64,000 bases of DNA. It comes from Nymphaea colorata (taxonomy: Eukaryota; Streptophyta; Magnoliopsida; Nymphaeales; Nymphaeaceae). The position numbers and the translations under genes are program-made. Where the stretch lies: positions 40,539,115 to 40,603,114 of the forward strand of contig NC_045138.2 of NCBI RefSeq assembly GCF_008831285.2. The letters run 5' to 3'. Below the pieces are notes generated by a model. That model worked only from the letters and a program-made list of their open reading frames with translations. It was not told where the DNA came from and ran no database searches. Below are positions 25,401 through 37,048 of the stretch, piece by piece (position 1 is the stretch's first letter; each line of letters opens with the position of its first letter).

Positions 25401-28400
25401 TTGCCTCTTTCTGTTTAATGATCCTTGGTGAGTTGGTGTGATGATTGATATCACGACATAAAGGGGGAACAGGAGAGAGTGAGAAAGAGCAGTTTGGGTG
25501 TCAACTGTTCTGCTTATTGGCGCCTCTTTCCTGCCATTACGCAAACACTGTTGTAAAGTTCACGTTCCGGTGCTGTCTCACGGGTTAACGGAATACGGGA
25601 CTTTTCCAACTTCTGATGAGGACTTCAATCGTCCATTTGCGAATCGATGGTTTGGTGTATAAATTACAGGCCGGAGAAGGGGAACGCTGGGTTGCTCGCA
25701 GAAGATCCGGTATCTGCTGAAGGAATGTAGATTAGTTTATTCTTTTTTTCTCTTTAATCCTTTTTTTATTCGATGCTTGGACACGATATAATTTACATTT
25801 GCTTGTATTGATGATATTCGATAATTTGATATGACAATGTTTCTATGGATTGCCTAACATACAGAGCGTTTTCCTTTTCGGAAGAGAAATCTCATAAAAA
25901 AAACAAGCTTTTTAACTACAAAAAAGACTTCCTCCATGCATAGAAGGATCAAACCAGAGTTGGCCAGAGTTCAGCCGACCGAATTATCTGCAAACCGCTG
26001 GCCCATGAGGATGTATTTTTATTTGATTAAGTATTTATTAATTGATTTTTTTTTAAAAAAAGGATTTGCATGATATAAGACAATGTTGGACGATACGGCA
26101 ATACCGTTATAATGAAGCGCAAGCAGCCGACGACGTTACCATCCGAAAACCTTGCCTCTTAGTTTATCCTGAAACTTTATATTTCTTTCACAAACTAAGA
26201 GTCATCCATTTGGCACTCTTAAGCCGCAAGAGGTGTAACATAGCTTGATCAGCTTGGTGGCCTCATAAAAGTTTGATCATGTTGGTGCTCTTTTTTAGGT
26301 TGCAAATGGTGGATGCAAGACACTTTAGTTGATGAATGTCTTATTCTCCACTTAAGTCCAAAATCACTTCTGAATCCCGAAGCTAGAGAGAAAGGTTTTG
26401 ACATTTTGGAGGTATCTTTATTTAGCGCTCTTCGGCGGCAATGCCATCAAAACTGACATGAAGTAAAGAATGACATGTCATTTATGAGTTATTTCTTAAA
26501 TAGTTTAACATTTTTTACTTTAATTATTTTCTATATTTTTCATTCATTTTTTCCAAAAAAAAAACCGTCTATTTTGTACCGTACACCTATTAACGACTAA
26601 TTCAGCTGAATTTGTGGATCAGCAGCTTGGCCAATTCGATTCACGAACTGACTTTCATAAGAGTAACTGCCTTCTTAGCTAGAGATCATTATAGTTGCAC
26701 TCATCTCAAGCCTCCTACACAATACTAGTTACTTGCGTGATGTCAAAGGTGTCAAGATGAACACTTGTTTGAGACGACCCTTCTCATTTCCTCAATGTGG
26801 TGTTGATTCAAAGTAGTAGGTGGCTGAAAAAACAAGTTTGTCTTTTATTTTTTAATTTTCAGAAAGAATAATTTTTTAGAATAAAATTGAAATATCAAAT
26901 ATTTGCTGACAAATAAGCAAAAAAAAGCTTCATAGGAAGGCCTGAAGAATATAAAAAAGGTATGTTCGAACTCAGAGAGGGAGTGATTTTAATGAGAGAG
27001 GGACCGGGGGAAAGCATCAAAGCATATGCTGCTTTTTCTTGGAAAGAAGAGAGAACATGAGTAACATCCCATGAGTAATATCCCAGATCATCAGATACGG
27101 TGGAAGAAAGAAAAAGAGAAAAAGGGCATCAAGTATGTTCTTCAGCATATTTACCCTTGTCAGACTCATTCTTTTCTTGTCATAATTTTCAAAATTTATG
27201 GTTTTTTTCTTTTTGAGTATCTGGCTTGACCCATATATCCGAATATACAAATTCATGATCATTTCCTGAGTATCTGGCGCAACCCATACTGTCTAAATAA
27301 ACACAAATTAGATGTGAACTTGGATGATTAGTGGAAAGTATGTTTTTTTTTTTAATACTTGGTCATATCTCAACAATTAAACTATGAACTTTTCATAACT
27401 AACTTGTAAGTGTTTTCTTATGACACTAAGGAGGCGTTTGGCAACAACAACCGTTCATGTTTTATGAATATGCTCCAAATATTTTCTTCTCATACCAAAC
27501 AGCCCCTAAGTAACTAAATCAAATCTTGATGACCACACAAGCGTAAGAATTGGTAGATTTTTTTTTTCTTGATGCATAGACTGAAATTTTATAAGCTGAG
27601 AATGATTTCTTTCGTTGGATTTTAAATTATCTAGAAACTTGTACATCAAAATACATGTTTTGTTTGTTGTTAGATTTTTCAACCTAGAGGTGGCATAGGA
27701 GCAGTGAAGATAGGCAAGGCAAGTCCCGAGCCCGTTGCTGTAGGCCATTGCCTACACAGCCCACAAAAATTGCATTATTTACATATTGGTATCTTACTCA
27801 TGTTTACCTCATTCATATGGCTTCCTACACAGACCCTTCCATTTTCAATGGTGACCTGGGACCAATTATACGGGTTGCGCACCTGTCTCAAACTTATGCA
27901 TCTGCCATCTTCATGAGCCACAAGTTCTTAGGAAAATTACTCATGCATGTTTTTAGAACATAGTTTCATCCTTCATGCTTTTTTTAGTTTGTCACTTATC
28001 ACCACAAATTAGAGAACAAAGCATCTTCAAATCAGATTACTATCAGCTTATATTAGCAGTGGAGGTAAGTGCAGGCTGGGGTAGGCCAGTGCCCATGTCA
28101 ACCAACACAACTACACAAGTCCTTGAAAAAGTTTATTACGAGGGAGTTGGGCGTAGTTCCAGTCAAATGTGGTGTCCACATCAAACTCAAGTTAATGCCT
28201 TATAAGCACCAAGGTTAGTGTCCTTCATAAAATTTTTTAACTCCACCCTTGGCTTGTAAGTTATGATATGATGGACTTTGTGCCACTTAAAGAAAAGATG
28301 GATGAATGTGAAAAATATGAGAACAAAAATATGGATCTGAAAAATTGCTCCATTGGGGACTGCTACGAAAAAGAATTTAAGTAGAATTGCGCTCACTAAA

Positions 28401-28551
28401 GCAAGATCACGAAAGTTTGTTGATAAAGGAAGAAAAGACTCGTGAGTCGAGGCAAGGACAATGAAGATAGGGATAAAGAAGAAAAGCCAGTCGAATAAAG
28501 AGAAGTTTGTCCTGCAAGTAGCGTGCGGGCTAAGCAAGCCGGACACTGATC
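25401..28551. other. KOB1 3' flank and intergenic DNA
   Basis: The first 300 bases or so are the probable KOB1 3' UTR. The rest is AT-rich with no recognisable gene. A short terminal-inverted-repeat element lies at about 27431-27508. A sentence-like duplication, GAGTATCTGGC..ACCCATA, occurs near 27214 and 27268. Confidence 0.6.
27431..27508. mobile_element. Short MITE-like copy, GTTTGGCAA family
   Basis: The left end, GGAGGCGTTTGGCAACAAC, is roughly inverted at the right end, TACCAAACAGCCCC. The internal TTTATGAATATGC resembles the TTCATGAA..TGCC core of the longer copies near 48.4, 54.4 and 55.7 kb. It is a short or internally deleted member of that family. Confidence 0.4.
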
Positions 28552-28561
28552 GGATATAAAA
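28552..28561 (+). promoter_or_regulatory. TATA-like box upstream of the first MIRNA-like hairpin
   Basis: ATATAAAAAG lies about 160 bases before the hairpin at 28713. That spacing fits a plant MIRNA primary transcript starting near 28585. No independent evidence of transcription can be read from the sequence. Confidence 0.35.
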
Positions 28562-28712
28562 AGGAGAAGACCTGGAAGCAATAGCAGGAAGCTTATATTG
28601 GCAGCTCCGGCTGCCATTGCCCGTCTGGATGCAGGAGCTTCCTCCTTCCATGGTTACGGAAGGAAGGCATGAAAAGGAGAAGGAAGAAGGAAAAAGAAAC
28701 GCGATTGTGACT

Positions 28713-28850
28713 CATGACATGATTGCTCGGCTGAGTTTGTTCAGTTGGTGTTGTGGTCCGGGCACCAAAGTGGGTCTCTGATCGACGAGCTCCTCTGATG
28801 CATGGGCCTCAACACCAACTAAACAGACTTAGCTGGTCCATCATGTGATG
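28713..28850 (+). ncRNA. MIRNA-like precursor hairpin, copy 1 (family not recognised)
   Basis: The 5' arm (28713-28755) folds on the 3' arm (28808-28850). Of 43 stem positions I count 34 Watson-Crick pairs, 4 G:U pairs and 5 mismatches. The 24-position core from 28730 to 28753 has one mismatch and two G:U pairs. The loop is about 52 bases. Size, bulge pattern and near-perfect central duplex fit plant miRNA precursors. The 5'-arm core AGTTTGTTCAGTTGGTGT (28734-28751) is identical in a second locus at 37076-37093. I do not recognise either arm as a conserved miRNA family. Transcription from the plus strand is favoured by the upstream TATA-like box. A small MITE-type foldback is the alternative. 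Confidence 0.55.
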
Positions 28851-28861
28851 CGTCGCGGCGT

Positions 28862-31800
28862 CCTCCTTCCTCCCTCCTTTCCTTTCATCTTCAGCAGCCA
28901 TGCAGGAATGGACCCTGAGCGATCTTCTTGGATAGAATGATACCTTTTCTTTTTCTTTTGGTCTGCTGCCATCATCTTAGAAATGTTTAGCTATCTAAAG
29001 GCAAAGGAGGGAGAGACCAGGAAGCTTTTGGCAGTGCGTATGGCGGTACCTGATCTTCCTAGATTGAAGATCTGTGCCTCCGATAGTCGTCTGATTCAAA
29101 TTAATTAGTTATGTCCTTTTGATTTCCTGAACCATCTCATGTAATGTGGGGAATGATCCCCAGGAAATACATTTTCTGTAATGGAAGGCGGAATTATAAA
29201 TTAGAAGTGGGTATCCACTTAGTTTGATCTTATTGTGCTTGTTCCAATTTTTCTTTGCTCCAGTTGCACTTGCTTATTCGTGTCGCTCATATATAAATCT
29301 GCAAAATATTGAGATTAAATCGACATTAAGAGGCCAAGGCATTGATGGCCTGGACCTAAAAGGAAGGTGATCAGACTCCCTCACTATGGCAGGTCGATCG
29401 ACGTGCAACTCTTATGTCTAAAAATGTTTTTCGGAACATGATTTCACTCAAAGCCCCAGGAACAGGAATGAAGAACTCTTGTTTGGAATTGTTTGGGCCG
29501 TCCGCAGGCAGTATGCTCTCTTAGTTTTGCAAGCAGGCTTCTAACCTTTGATAAATTACAGAGGCTTGGGATTCTTGCTAATAGATTACATGGGCTTGGG
29601 ATGCTGGCTAATAGATGCAGAGTCTTGCAAGGATGTAATGTAACTATGCGGTCAAGACCTGGAACTCATTGCAGGAGATTTAAATCCCACAGGCTGCCTT
29701 GTACGAAAGTTAAAGGGGGATGATAGAACTATTCATTTTCAATGATTAAGCTATTCATTGTAAGAAAAGATAACTGAAGACAAATTACTTAACAAAAACA
29801 CAAAAACAATTGAATGTTGTCGCCGACCCTCCCTCCCTTCTCCCCCCACTCCTTCCCCCAACACCACCCGCCCGTCGCGCCTCTCTCTCTATTAACATGG
29901 TCTTATTATGAACGGCGTGCAGTGGGAAGACTAACCAAGGGGCCCAAAGAATATGCTTTGAGAAAAAGATCCTTTTTTTCCTAGTAAATTGGGAGGACAT
30001 CAGTTTTAAACTCTTACAGGCATCATACCCTTGGATTTAAGATCCGATACCAATTGAGATAATTGAGAATATCGTATTTAAGGTAAGACCTCCCTCTGAT
30101 CCAACCTCAAATTTGAGGTTTTGACCATATACCCAGGGTCTCAAACTATCTTTTCTAGTGGTAAAATTCGGTAGTTGTTTACACTGTGGGTTCCACGCAA
30201 AGATATCTGATAAAAGAAACCTTAAGTCAGCCTCGTATCAGAGATCTAAGGCTATCAAACACACATTAGCGACATAATCGCTTCAAAGTACCAGGTCATC
30301 CCTTAATCCCAGCGTACGATCCTATACAATCCAATTGCACAAGGAGAGGCCACTTATGAGAACACAACATGAAAGCCTTCATTTTCTTTGCCACTTGCCT
30401 TTCACCATGACATTTCAAACACTTTGTGCCAGTCTGTCCTTGTAGAAAAAGATTTGACATATCAACACGTTTTAACGTTTCAAGAGAAATTAACCAAACA
30501 TAATAGAATTGAAGAATAGTGAAGTAAATAATTGAAGAAGAGTGGAGTAAAGATTTAGGTATCATTGAGTATTGTAAATACAGCAATATAAACGCAATCT
30601 TCCAGGTCACAACCGAGTTTTACAAAACTTGACTATAGTTCCCAGTGGACCTCGCATGCCAGGCATAGTGTCCTTTGTTCCAATTTCTTCTTCCGCATGT
30701 AAAATGACAAGTTCCAAACTTCAAGCCCCTCGCATGGTTGAGATGTTCATAGCTCCTATGTGATATTCAGATGGTAGTATTTAGAGGCCAAACTTGCATT
30801 TTGGCCGTGTGAAAAATGTGAAATTCCCTGGCGTTTTCTTTAGCATGCACACTCTAATTGCCTCTGAGAAATTCCTCTTAAAGAATCCAAATTATTCATC
30901 ATCAACTTCTTTCCAGGAGACCAGTTGCTTCACCATTGAGAACAAACGAGACCAACTTGCTTTCAAGCTTCAAAACAGATTCCAGCAACGAGGGCAGAGG
31001 GACAGAGTTTGCTGATCATTCTCTTGGGCAGCATGCATGATTAGGTGCATATTATAAAGCATTCAACGGAGTTCGGAATGTGTCAGTTCCTCAGAAAACG
31101 CACTTTGCACTTGGGGCCTTGATCTTCTCTGGTGTTTAAGAAGAAAAGCCACCTCCAATGGCTATAGCACATGGATAGTCAAGACTGGACATGGTTCCTA
31201 TGGAGAAGGGCCCAGCGAACAGGAAGAACCATCCATATAGCTGAGAAAATGCAAGTATCAGAATGCATCTCGCATGCAGACTGATGAAAAATCAGATGAA
31301 GCTTTCATGACAACAGAAAGAATTAGTAGTCATCATAGCCAAGAAAATAAGTTACTTCTTACTCATCAAGTCCTTCATTGTGGAACTGCACCACATTCTA
31401 AGTGCAACACACGCCTCAGGTCTTAAAAACCATAGACCACGAAGTGGAACCACTTAACCTCCTGGGTAGATATAGGAAAACAGGAGTAAAGACAGGAAAG
31501 ATGGGATGCTTATTTGACTTGCACTTGACCATATTACTGCAGAAAGGATGGTACCTGCAGCATGCAACAAATTTATAACATGGTAAGGGAGGGCATGAGA
31601 GGAGTAATCTGAACCTTCAATCTTTGCCAAGGGTATGAAAGTACCTATCACTATATAGCGTGTCCTTTAGCTGCGATGCAAAGTTTTCAGTGCCAAGCCC
31701 GCGAGCGCAGGGCCTTGTAGATGCCAAACAAAGAAAAACACCCTAGGAAAGGAAGCGGATGGATGCTAAAGAGAATTGCGCAAAACAATTCAGCAATTTC

Positions 31801-32697
31801 ACTACCCTAGCAAGGTTTAGGAATCAAGGTTATTGAAAGATTCTGTGTGTGCGTGTGTGCATGGGCAAAAAACAGATTAAGATTCCCACCCAAGAAACTC
31901 TGCAACAATTGTTAAACAGTTACCACATTAAAATAATACGAATGCATAAATACAGAAATTATTTTCACGTAGGAAGTGGGTCCATTTTGAAATTACTAAA
32001 GAACGTGAAAATGCACAAAAAACTACCAAGTACCAACAAATTACTTTTAAGTGATTTTGCTTGCTGCTGCTGGAAATAAATGCATCAGAGACTGTCAGAA
32101 GTACAAACATGTAAGTGCAACCTCATGCGTACTCACGGTTATAGAACTTTGAAAAGCATTTGCATGCAATATTGTTACATCTCATAGAGCTCTTTTGATT
32201 GCAGGGAACACCATATTCAGGGAACACGGCATTCCAGTAAGTGGTAGGGCCAGCAACATGAATGATGAATGCAGAATGTGGCGCACACTCCACCTCCAAT
32301 GGTGGAGTCACAGTCTCTGTCCGTGCATGCAAACACAAACTGGACAGTTTGTGCTGTGACAGAAATAGCAATCAAACAACCTAAGAAGGATACTCCGATG
32401 GAAAACCTGTCGATGTTTCTGTATCATATCCATAACATTAATCAGAATGTGATTTAACAAGAACTCACTGCTGAACTATGTGATAATAATCTTTGAACAA
32501 TATTCTCATGATAAACAAAGAAGTTTAGACCAAGATTCCAGAAAAGTTGCATCATCAGATGACAATTACGTATATACACATTAAGGATTTCTCTATTAAA
32601 AATATGCTTCGCAACTATCATATCAAGCCATGAAGTGTCATAGGGCATGGTTTGCTACCAAAAACAAAAATGAAAAGAGCAAGAAAGGAGATGGTAC
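28862..32697. other. Intergenic DNA, probably including the PPR 3' UTR
   Basis: No convincing protein gene. A 30-bp duplication occurs at 29563-29622. On the minus strand, a splice donor (GAG|GTACC, 32698/32697) lies 25 bases after the PPR stop. Further donor- and acceptor-like sites occur at about 32145, 31555 and 31240, so part of 31.1-32.7 kb may be spliced PPR 3' UTR. The candidate coding frames there are too short to call. Confidence 0.5.
29563..29622. repeat. 30-bp tandem duplication
   Basis: GGCTTGGGATTCTTGCTAAT at 29563 recurs 30 bases later as GGCTTGGGATGCTGGCTAAT, both followed by AGAT. There are two copies only, with no visible function. Confidence 0.7.
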
Positions 32698-32722
32698 CTC
32701 TTCTGCCGCAGACATGAAGCAA

Positions 32723-34879
32723 TTAGCTCCCCAACAACTTGGATTTTGGACCAAAAAACTTCAGCCCAGAATAAACAAGGTCCATGGTAATCTTTTTTAG
32801 ATGTTCATTTAATAACTCGTTGTACATTATCAAATCTGCATCAGTAATTGTCTTCTTTTTCTCCATAAAAGCAAACACCTTTCTTGTTTCTTCGGCAGTT
32901 CCATGCTTGCAGAGTCCATGTATAATGGCACAATATATAATATCTCCTGTTGGAATATCCAGTTGCATCATCTCATCTAACACCTCTATCACCTTGTCTG
33001 ACTTACCCGACTTACAAGCATGGAGTATAGTAAGTGTATACTTGAAAACCATCGGTCCACTGTTTACACTCCCCAAACAATCTTGAACTAGAGATAGAGC
33101 GGCCATTATCTCGCCACTCCTACAAAGTCCTTTAACAAGAGAACAATATGAAGCAACAGTAGGCACCCAAGACATCGCCTTGATCTTATTATAATATGAA
33201 CATGCATCTAATATTTCACCAGTATCAACCAAGCAATCAATTACCTTGCTATATGTCAAAGAATTTGGTTCAAAACATGAATTCTTCATTTCCTCAAAGA
33301 GAGACAATGCCATCGGTACCTTCCCAATTTTGTGAAGCCCACTTATAAGAACATTGTATATGGAAGTGCTGCAATAGTGTCTTCCTTTTAATTCGTTGAA
33401 TGTTTCCAATGCTTTCAATACTCTCTCATCCTTGTTCACCATGAAAGAGAAGAAATCAAGCAATACATCATCAGCACTTAATCCCAGCGTAGATATCTGC
33501 TTGAGCAAACTGCAAATGTTATCAAACATTTCTCTGTCTGCATATGAAACAATCAATGGCCTAACTGTTATAGAGGTAGGAACAAGTCCTTCTTGAACCA
33601 GCATTTGTAAAACGTTACTTGCTTTATCCAATTCACCTTCACTGCAGATTCCATCTATCAAGGAATCATAAATGAGCAAGTCAGCTCTATATCCCATTTT
33701 GTTCATCTCCTTATATAGGCTACAAGCACAGCTTACCCTACCAACACTCACAAAAGAGGTGATCAAGCTTCCATAAACTAAACGATCGACCAACAGCCTC
33801 TTCTGTTTCATCCGTTCAAATAAACGATAAGCTTTCTCCACATCTCCCACCTTACAAATCCCACAAATCATCGTAGTATAAGCCATAACATCAGGCTCAA
33901 CACCATCCTTGACCATCTCTTCCCAAACCCTCCATGATCCGTCCAAATTTTCTGCACGAACCAACGTCCTTATCATTGCCGTATACGCGAAAACATCAGG
34001 CTTGCACAGATTTCTCCGCATTCGATCCAGTATCTCAAAAGCTTGATCGATTCTACCAGCTTTACAGAGGCCTTTGATGAGAATCATGAATGTAATGCTT
34101 TCTTCTACATATCCATCATTCTTAAAATCATCATAAACACCCAACGCCAAGTCTAGATGTTGGGATTTAACAAGAGCGTCTAGAATCCTATTATAAATGA
34201 AAACACTAGGCTTGCACCCAAATTTCTTCATTTTTTGATACACAAAATGAACTCTAAGGCCTCTACCGGCATCAGAGTGCATTCTGAGCAGAATCTCGAA
34301 TTGCTTCTCAGTAGGTTCTCTGCCGTACGATTTCATGAGCTCGACGACCTGATCGGCCGCCCGATACCAGTTCGATCGATTCAAGCAATAAGTCAAGGCA
34401 TTGAAAGTAGAGAAATTGTGGTGGAACCCCTTTTGCTTACCTGCCCAGCTGAAGAACTTGGAGCAAATCCGGGGGTCGTCGTACCCTTTGAGCACCTCGG
34501 CCACCACGTTCTGGTTCACCCGCCGGAGCTTGCGCAAGTCGGCTATGACCTCGGCGCCCCAATTCTTGTGCTGGCGGAAGCTGTCCACGACGTACCGGGC
34601 GATCGGCGACAACCGGCGGCCAGAGGCGAGGAATTTCTCAGATGGGTTGTTCCAAGTCGGGGCCTGTTGGACTGAATCCGGGTCCCAGAGACGGAAATCG
34701 AAAGCGGATGGTTGAGAAGCGTTACGTCCGCCGACCTTCTTGCCTTTGGCAGTGGTGGGTGGGAGGGAGACAGTCTTCCGGTTGGTGAAGAAGCCGCCGA
34801 AGACGACGGGGCGGTTCTGAGAAGGAACCCTGTGGCCATAGAATACGTTGTACTTCTTAGGGATGGCAGAGGGCGGCAT
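32723..34879 (-). CDS. P-class pentatricopeptide repeat protein
   Basis: A single uninterrupted frame of 718 residues, intronless as is usual for PPR genes. From about residue 190 to 690 it consists of tandem 35-residue PPR units, for example blocks opening VFIYNRILDALVKSQHLDLA, SITFMILIKGLCKAGRIDQA and SLTYSKVIDCLVDTGEILDA. No E, DYW or SMR domain follows, so it is P-class. PPR proteins bind organellar RNA in a sequence-specific way; the target is unknown. The N-terminus is basic and poor in acidic residues (YNVFYGHRVPSQNRPVVFGG), consistent with an organelle transit peptide. The whole protein resembles Arabidopsis At4g20740-type PPR proteins from memory. The chosen ATG gives the longest frame and the family's YGHR..SQNRP start. 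A splice donor follows the stop by 25 bases. Confidence 0.95.
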   Translation of the reverse strand: MPPSAIPKKYNVFYGHRVPSQNRPVVFGGFFTNRKTVSLPPTTAKGKKVGGRNASQPSAFDFRLWDPDSVQQAPTWNNPSEKFLASGRRLSPIARYVVDSFRQHKNWGAEVIADLRKLRRVNQNVVAEVLKGYDDPRICSKFFSWAGKQKGFHHNFSTFNALTYCLNRSNWYRAADQVVELMKSYGREPTEKQFEILLRMHSDAGRGLRVHFVYQKMKKFGCKPSVFIYNRILDALVKSQHLDLALGVYDDFKNDGYVEESITFMILIKGLCKAGRIDQAFEILDRMRRNLCKPDVFAYTAMIRTLVRAENLDGSWRVWEEMVKDGVEPDVMAYTTMICGICKVGDVEKAYRLFERMKQKRLLVDRLVYGSLITSFVSVGRVSCACSLYKEMNKMGYRADLLIYDSLIDGICSEGELDKASNVLQMLVQEGLVPTSITVRPLIVSYADREMFDNICSLLKQISTLGLSADDVLLDFFSFMVNKDERVLKALETFNELKGRHYCSTSIYNVLISGLHKIGKVPMALSLFEEMKNSCFEPNSLTYSKVIDCLVDTGEILDACSYYNKIKAMSWVPTVASYCSLVKGLCRSGEIMAALSLVQDCLGSVNSGPMVFKYTLTILHACKSGKSDKVIEVLDEMMQLDIPTGDIIYCAIIHGLCKHGTAEETRKVFAFMEKKKTITDADLIMYNELLNEHLKKITMDLVYSGLKFFGPKSKLLGS

Positions 34880-37048
34880 CTTCGAATCTGCAGGTTCTCT
34901 TCGCTCCTCTCCTTCCTACCTTCCCGCTACATCTGGTTCGATATTCGGAGTCTGGAAGCGTCAAGCAGAAACTCTTACTCTCAATTCTACACCGGCGCAA
35001 CCATGTCTGCCGAAGTAAGGGGCGGCGCGTTTGAGAAGTGGAGTGACGAAGCGCGAAGCGACAGCGTAGAGCAGATTTTCCAAAATAGACCTACAAATTT
35101 GAAGATAACATAATCGCTCGTAAAATTTAAGAAATATTATTGAAAACCTTTCAAAAAATTCGACAAGTAACCATGAACAAAAAGCACATGGCAATGTCAT
35201 CCTCATTTCCCAAATGTCATTGCTACACTTTGAAGGGAGACGTTTTTTTCGGGTATTTTTTTTAGAAAGGTTGTTTTTCCCATGAAAATGTTGAGAAAAT
35301 TAAAAAAACCTACAAATTATTGACAAATGGTTACATTTATGTTTAAAAAGAAGAGAAAAAGGAAAATTGGGCAAATGTGAAAAATGTGATAAATTTATCT
35401 TCCGTTCTTGCAAAGAAAATTGCTGTTTAGCTTTTTTTTTTCTGTTTTTATCTTTTTTTAGTTAATATTACGATATTTTAAAAGTATAATCAAGCTCACT
35501 AAATGTCCTGGTTCTTGAAAGTTTTTTTGAATGTAAAGGATCCTTGTCCTAGTGGCACTTAACCAGCTTTATTTAAATTAATAAATTTGACCCAAATACT
35601 TTCAAGCCTATTGATTTGCATGTCCACTATTTTATATTAGCTCCTCTAATAACTGTCAACATTTTTAACGACATTTAAATTCATCAGTCATAATAGTTAA
35701 GTAATTCTTTGGGGGAGTAGACGTAATATATCTTTAGAAGTTCTTTCGTGACAAAATGGAACGTTATAATTGACAGCTGTATCAACAATTTCAGAAATGG
35801 CAGAGCCTTCTGAAATTATGATGCAAGAGTTGGGACTCAAAACGAAAAATTTCCCTAACAAAGGCCGGCCAAGGCAAAAGGCCATAAACCGAGCTCCTGC
35901 TGAAAGGTGTTTTGGCGGGAGAGGCGGGCAAGGCTCGGCCTCCCCGCCGATTCCTTCTCCATTGCTTCTTCATGAATTCGTGCGCTTGCTTCTTGTTTCT
36001 AAATTCTTGTTGATTGCCGCCATTATCACCACCACCACCACCACTATCACCGTGTACTCGGCCTGTCCCTCTCTTTTCAAGCCTTTTTTGTGGTGCTCGG
36101 ATCTAGCAAGCAACGATTGCTCTGAACGCATGGCTCCTCCGAGTGCACCAAAATTTCAGCCCTCCTGGTAAGTGGAAGCTCTCGTTTTCTAAAGTTTCCG
36201 TTTCGTTCGTAACTAATCCCGAGGTTCTTAACTTCTTGCTACCTCTCCGTTTTCTTTCATTCTTTGGTTTTCCTTTTTTTTTTGTGTCTTTATTTTTCTC
36301 CAGGGAACTTGTGGTTTCCTCATTTGGTATTTCTTCGAATTGAATACGAGTAGCTAACATGATCTGCCTTGTACATTGATCTAAGATCTTCACCTTCATT
36401 TTGAGCTGCTCTATTTAAGACCAGCAGATGATGGCTATCTTAGACAATTTTCACATTGGTGATTCATTTGGTGGTTGGATCTGTTATTATTTTATGGAAG
36501 GATTTTCGTTCTTTCAATGTCTCCTTTATCTTCTCTTTTTGATTTTCTGGCTATCTCTTCTTTATTTCATCTTATCTGGATTCAAGAGGGTTTTTTCAAC
36601 AGCCTGATTTGTTCGCACAGGGTTTATATACAGGATGTAAAAATCTCCAATTTTTTGTAAATAAAGGTTTGGGGGCCTAACCCCCTAGCAGTCGTTCTCC
36701 GGTAGTGCAAGGGAAAAGAGAAAAACCTTGATCAAGATTAGGGCTAATCAAAGCATGCTTGCTTGCAAGAAAAGGAGAGGGACAGTGAGAAAAGTGATAA
36801 AACACAAAAGAGGGAGGGAGGGGGTGGGAAAGAGGGGAGAATCAAGATCTCCGGGGATCTTGCAGAGTTCGAATGTTGCTAAGGAATGAGGCCGACTGAT
36901 AGTATATGTATGCAGGAACCTAGATTGAAAGAAAGATTGGGAAGCTGGTAGTGCCCCTAAGCATGTACAAACTACGCAGTTAAGCTATGTTGGAGATGCA
37001 TTCCATGGTTACTGGAGCAAGGCATCAAGACAAGAAAATGAAAAGTGA
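34880..37048. other. Divergent flank of the PPR gene, non-coding
   Basis: This holds the PPR promoter and AT-rich sequence. A GC-richer patch at about 35870-36171 ends in an excellent splice donor (CTCCTG|GTAAGT, near 36168). It could be the first exon of a transcript running into the hairpin at 37049. The 133-residue frame across that patch (from 35770) has no recognisable domain and is not called a gene. Confidence 0.45.

Noticed and set aside
28396-28617. Minus-strand 73-residue frame with a signal-peptide-like start (MAAGAANISFLLLLPGLLLF)
   Set aside because: It overlaps the region between the TATA-like box and the hairpin on the opposite strand, has no conserved domain, and its hydrophobic start comes from a pyrimidine-rich stretch. 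Not enough to call a secreted peptide.
34235-34715. Plus-strand frames of 104-146 residues
   Set aside because: They are antisense shadows of the PPR gene's GC-richer 5' end.
35770-36171. 133-residue plus-strand frame
   Set aside because: It has no recognisable domain, and its middle is a Thr repeat from (ACC)n. It is kept only as a possible untranslated exon because of the strong donor at its end.
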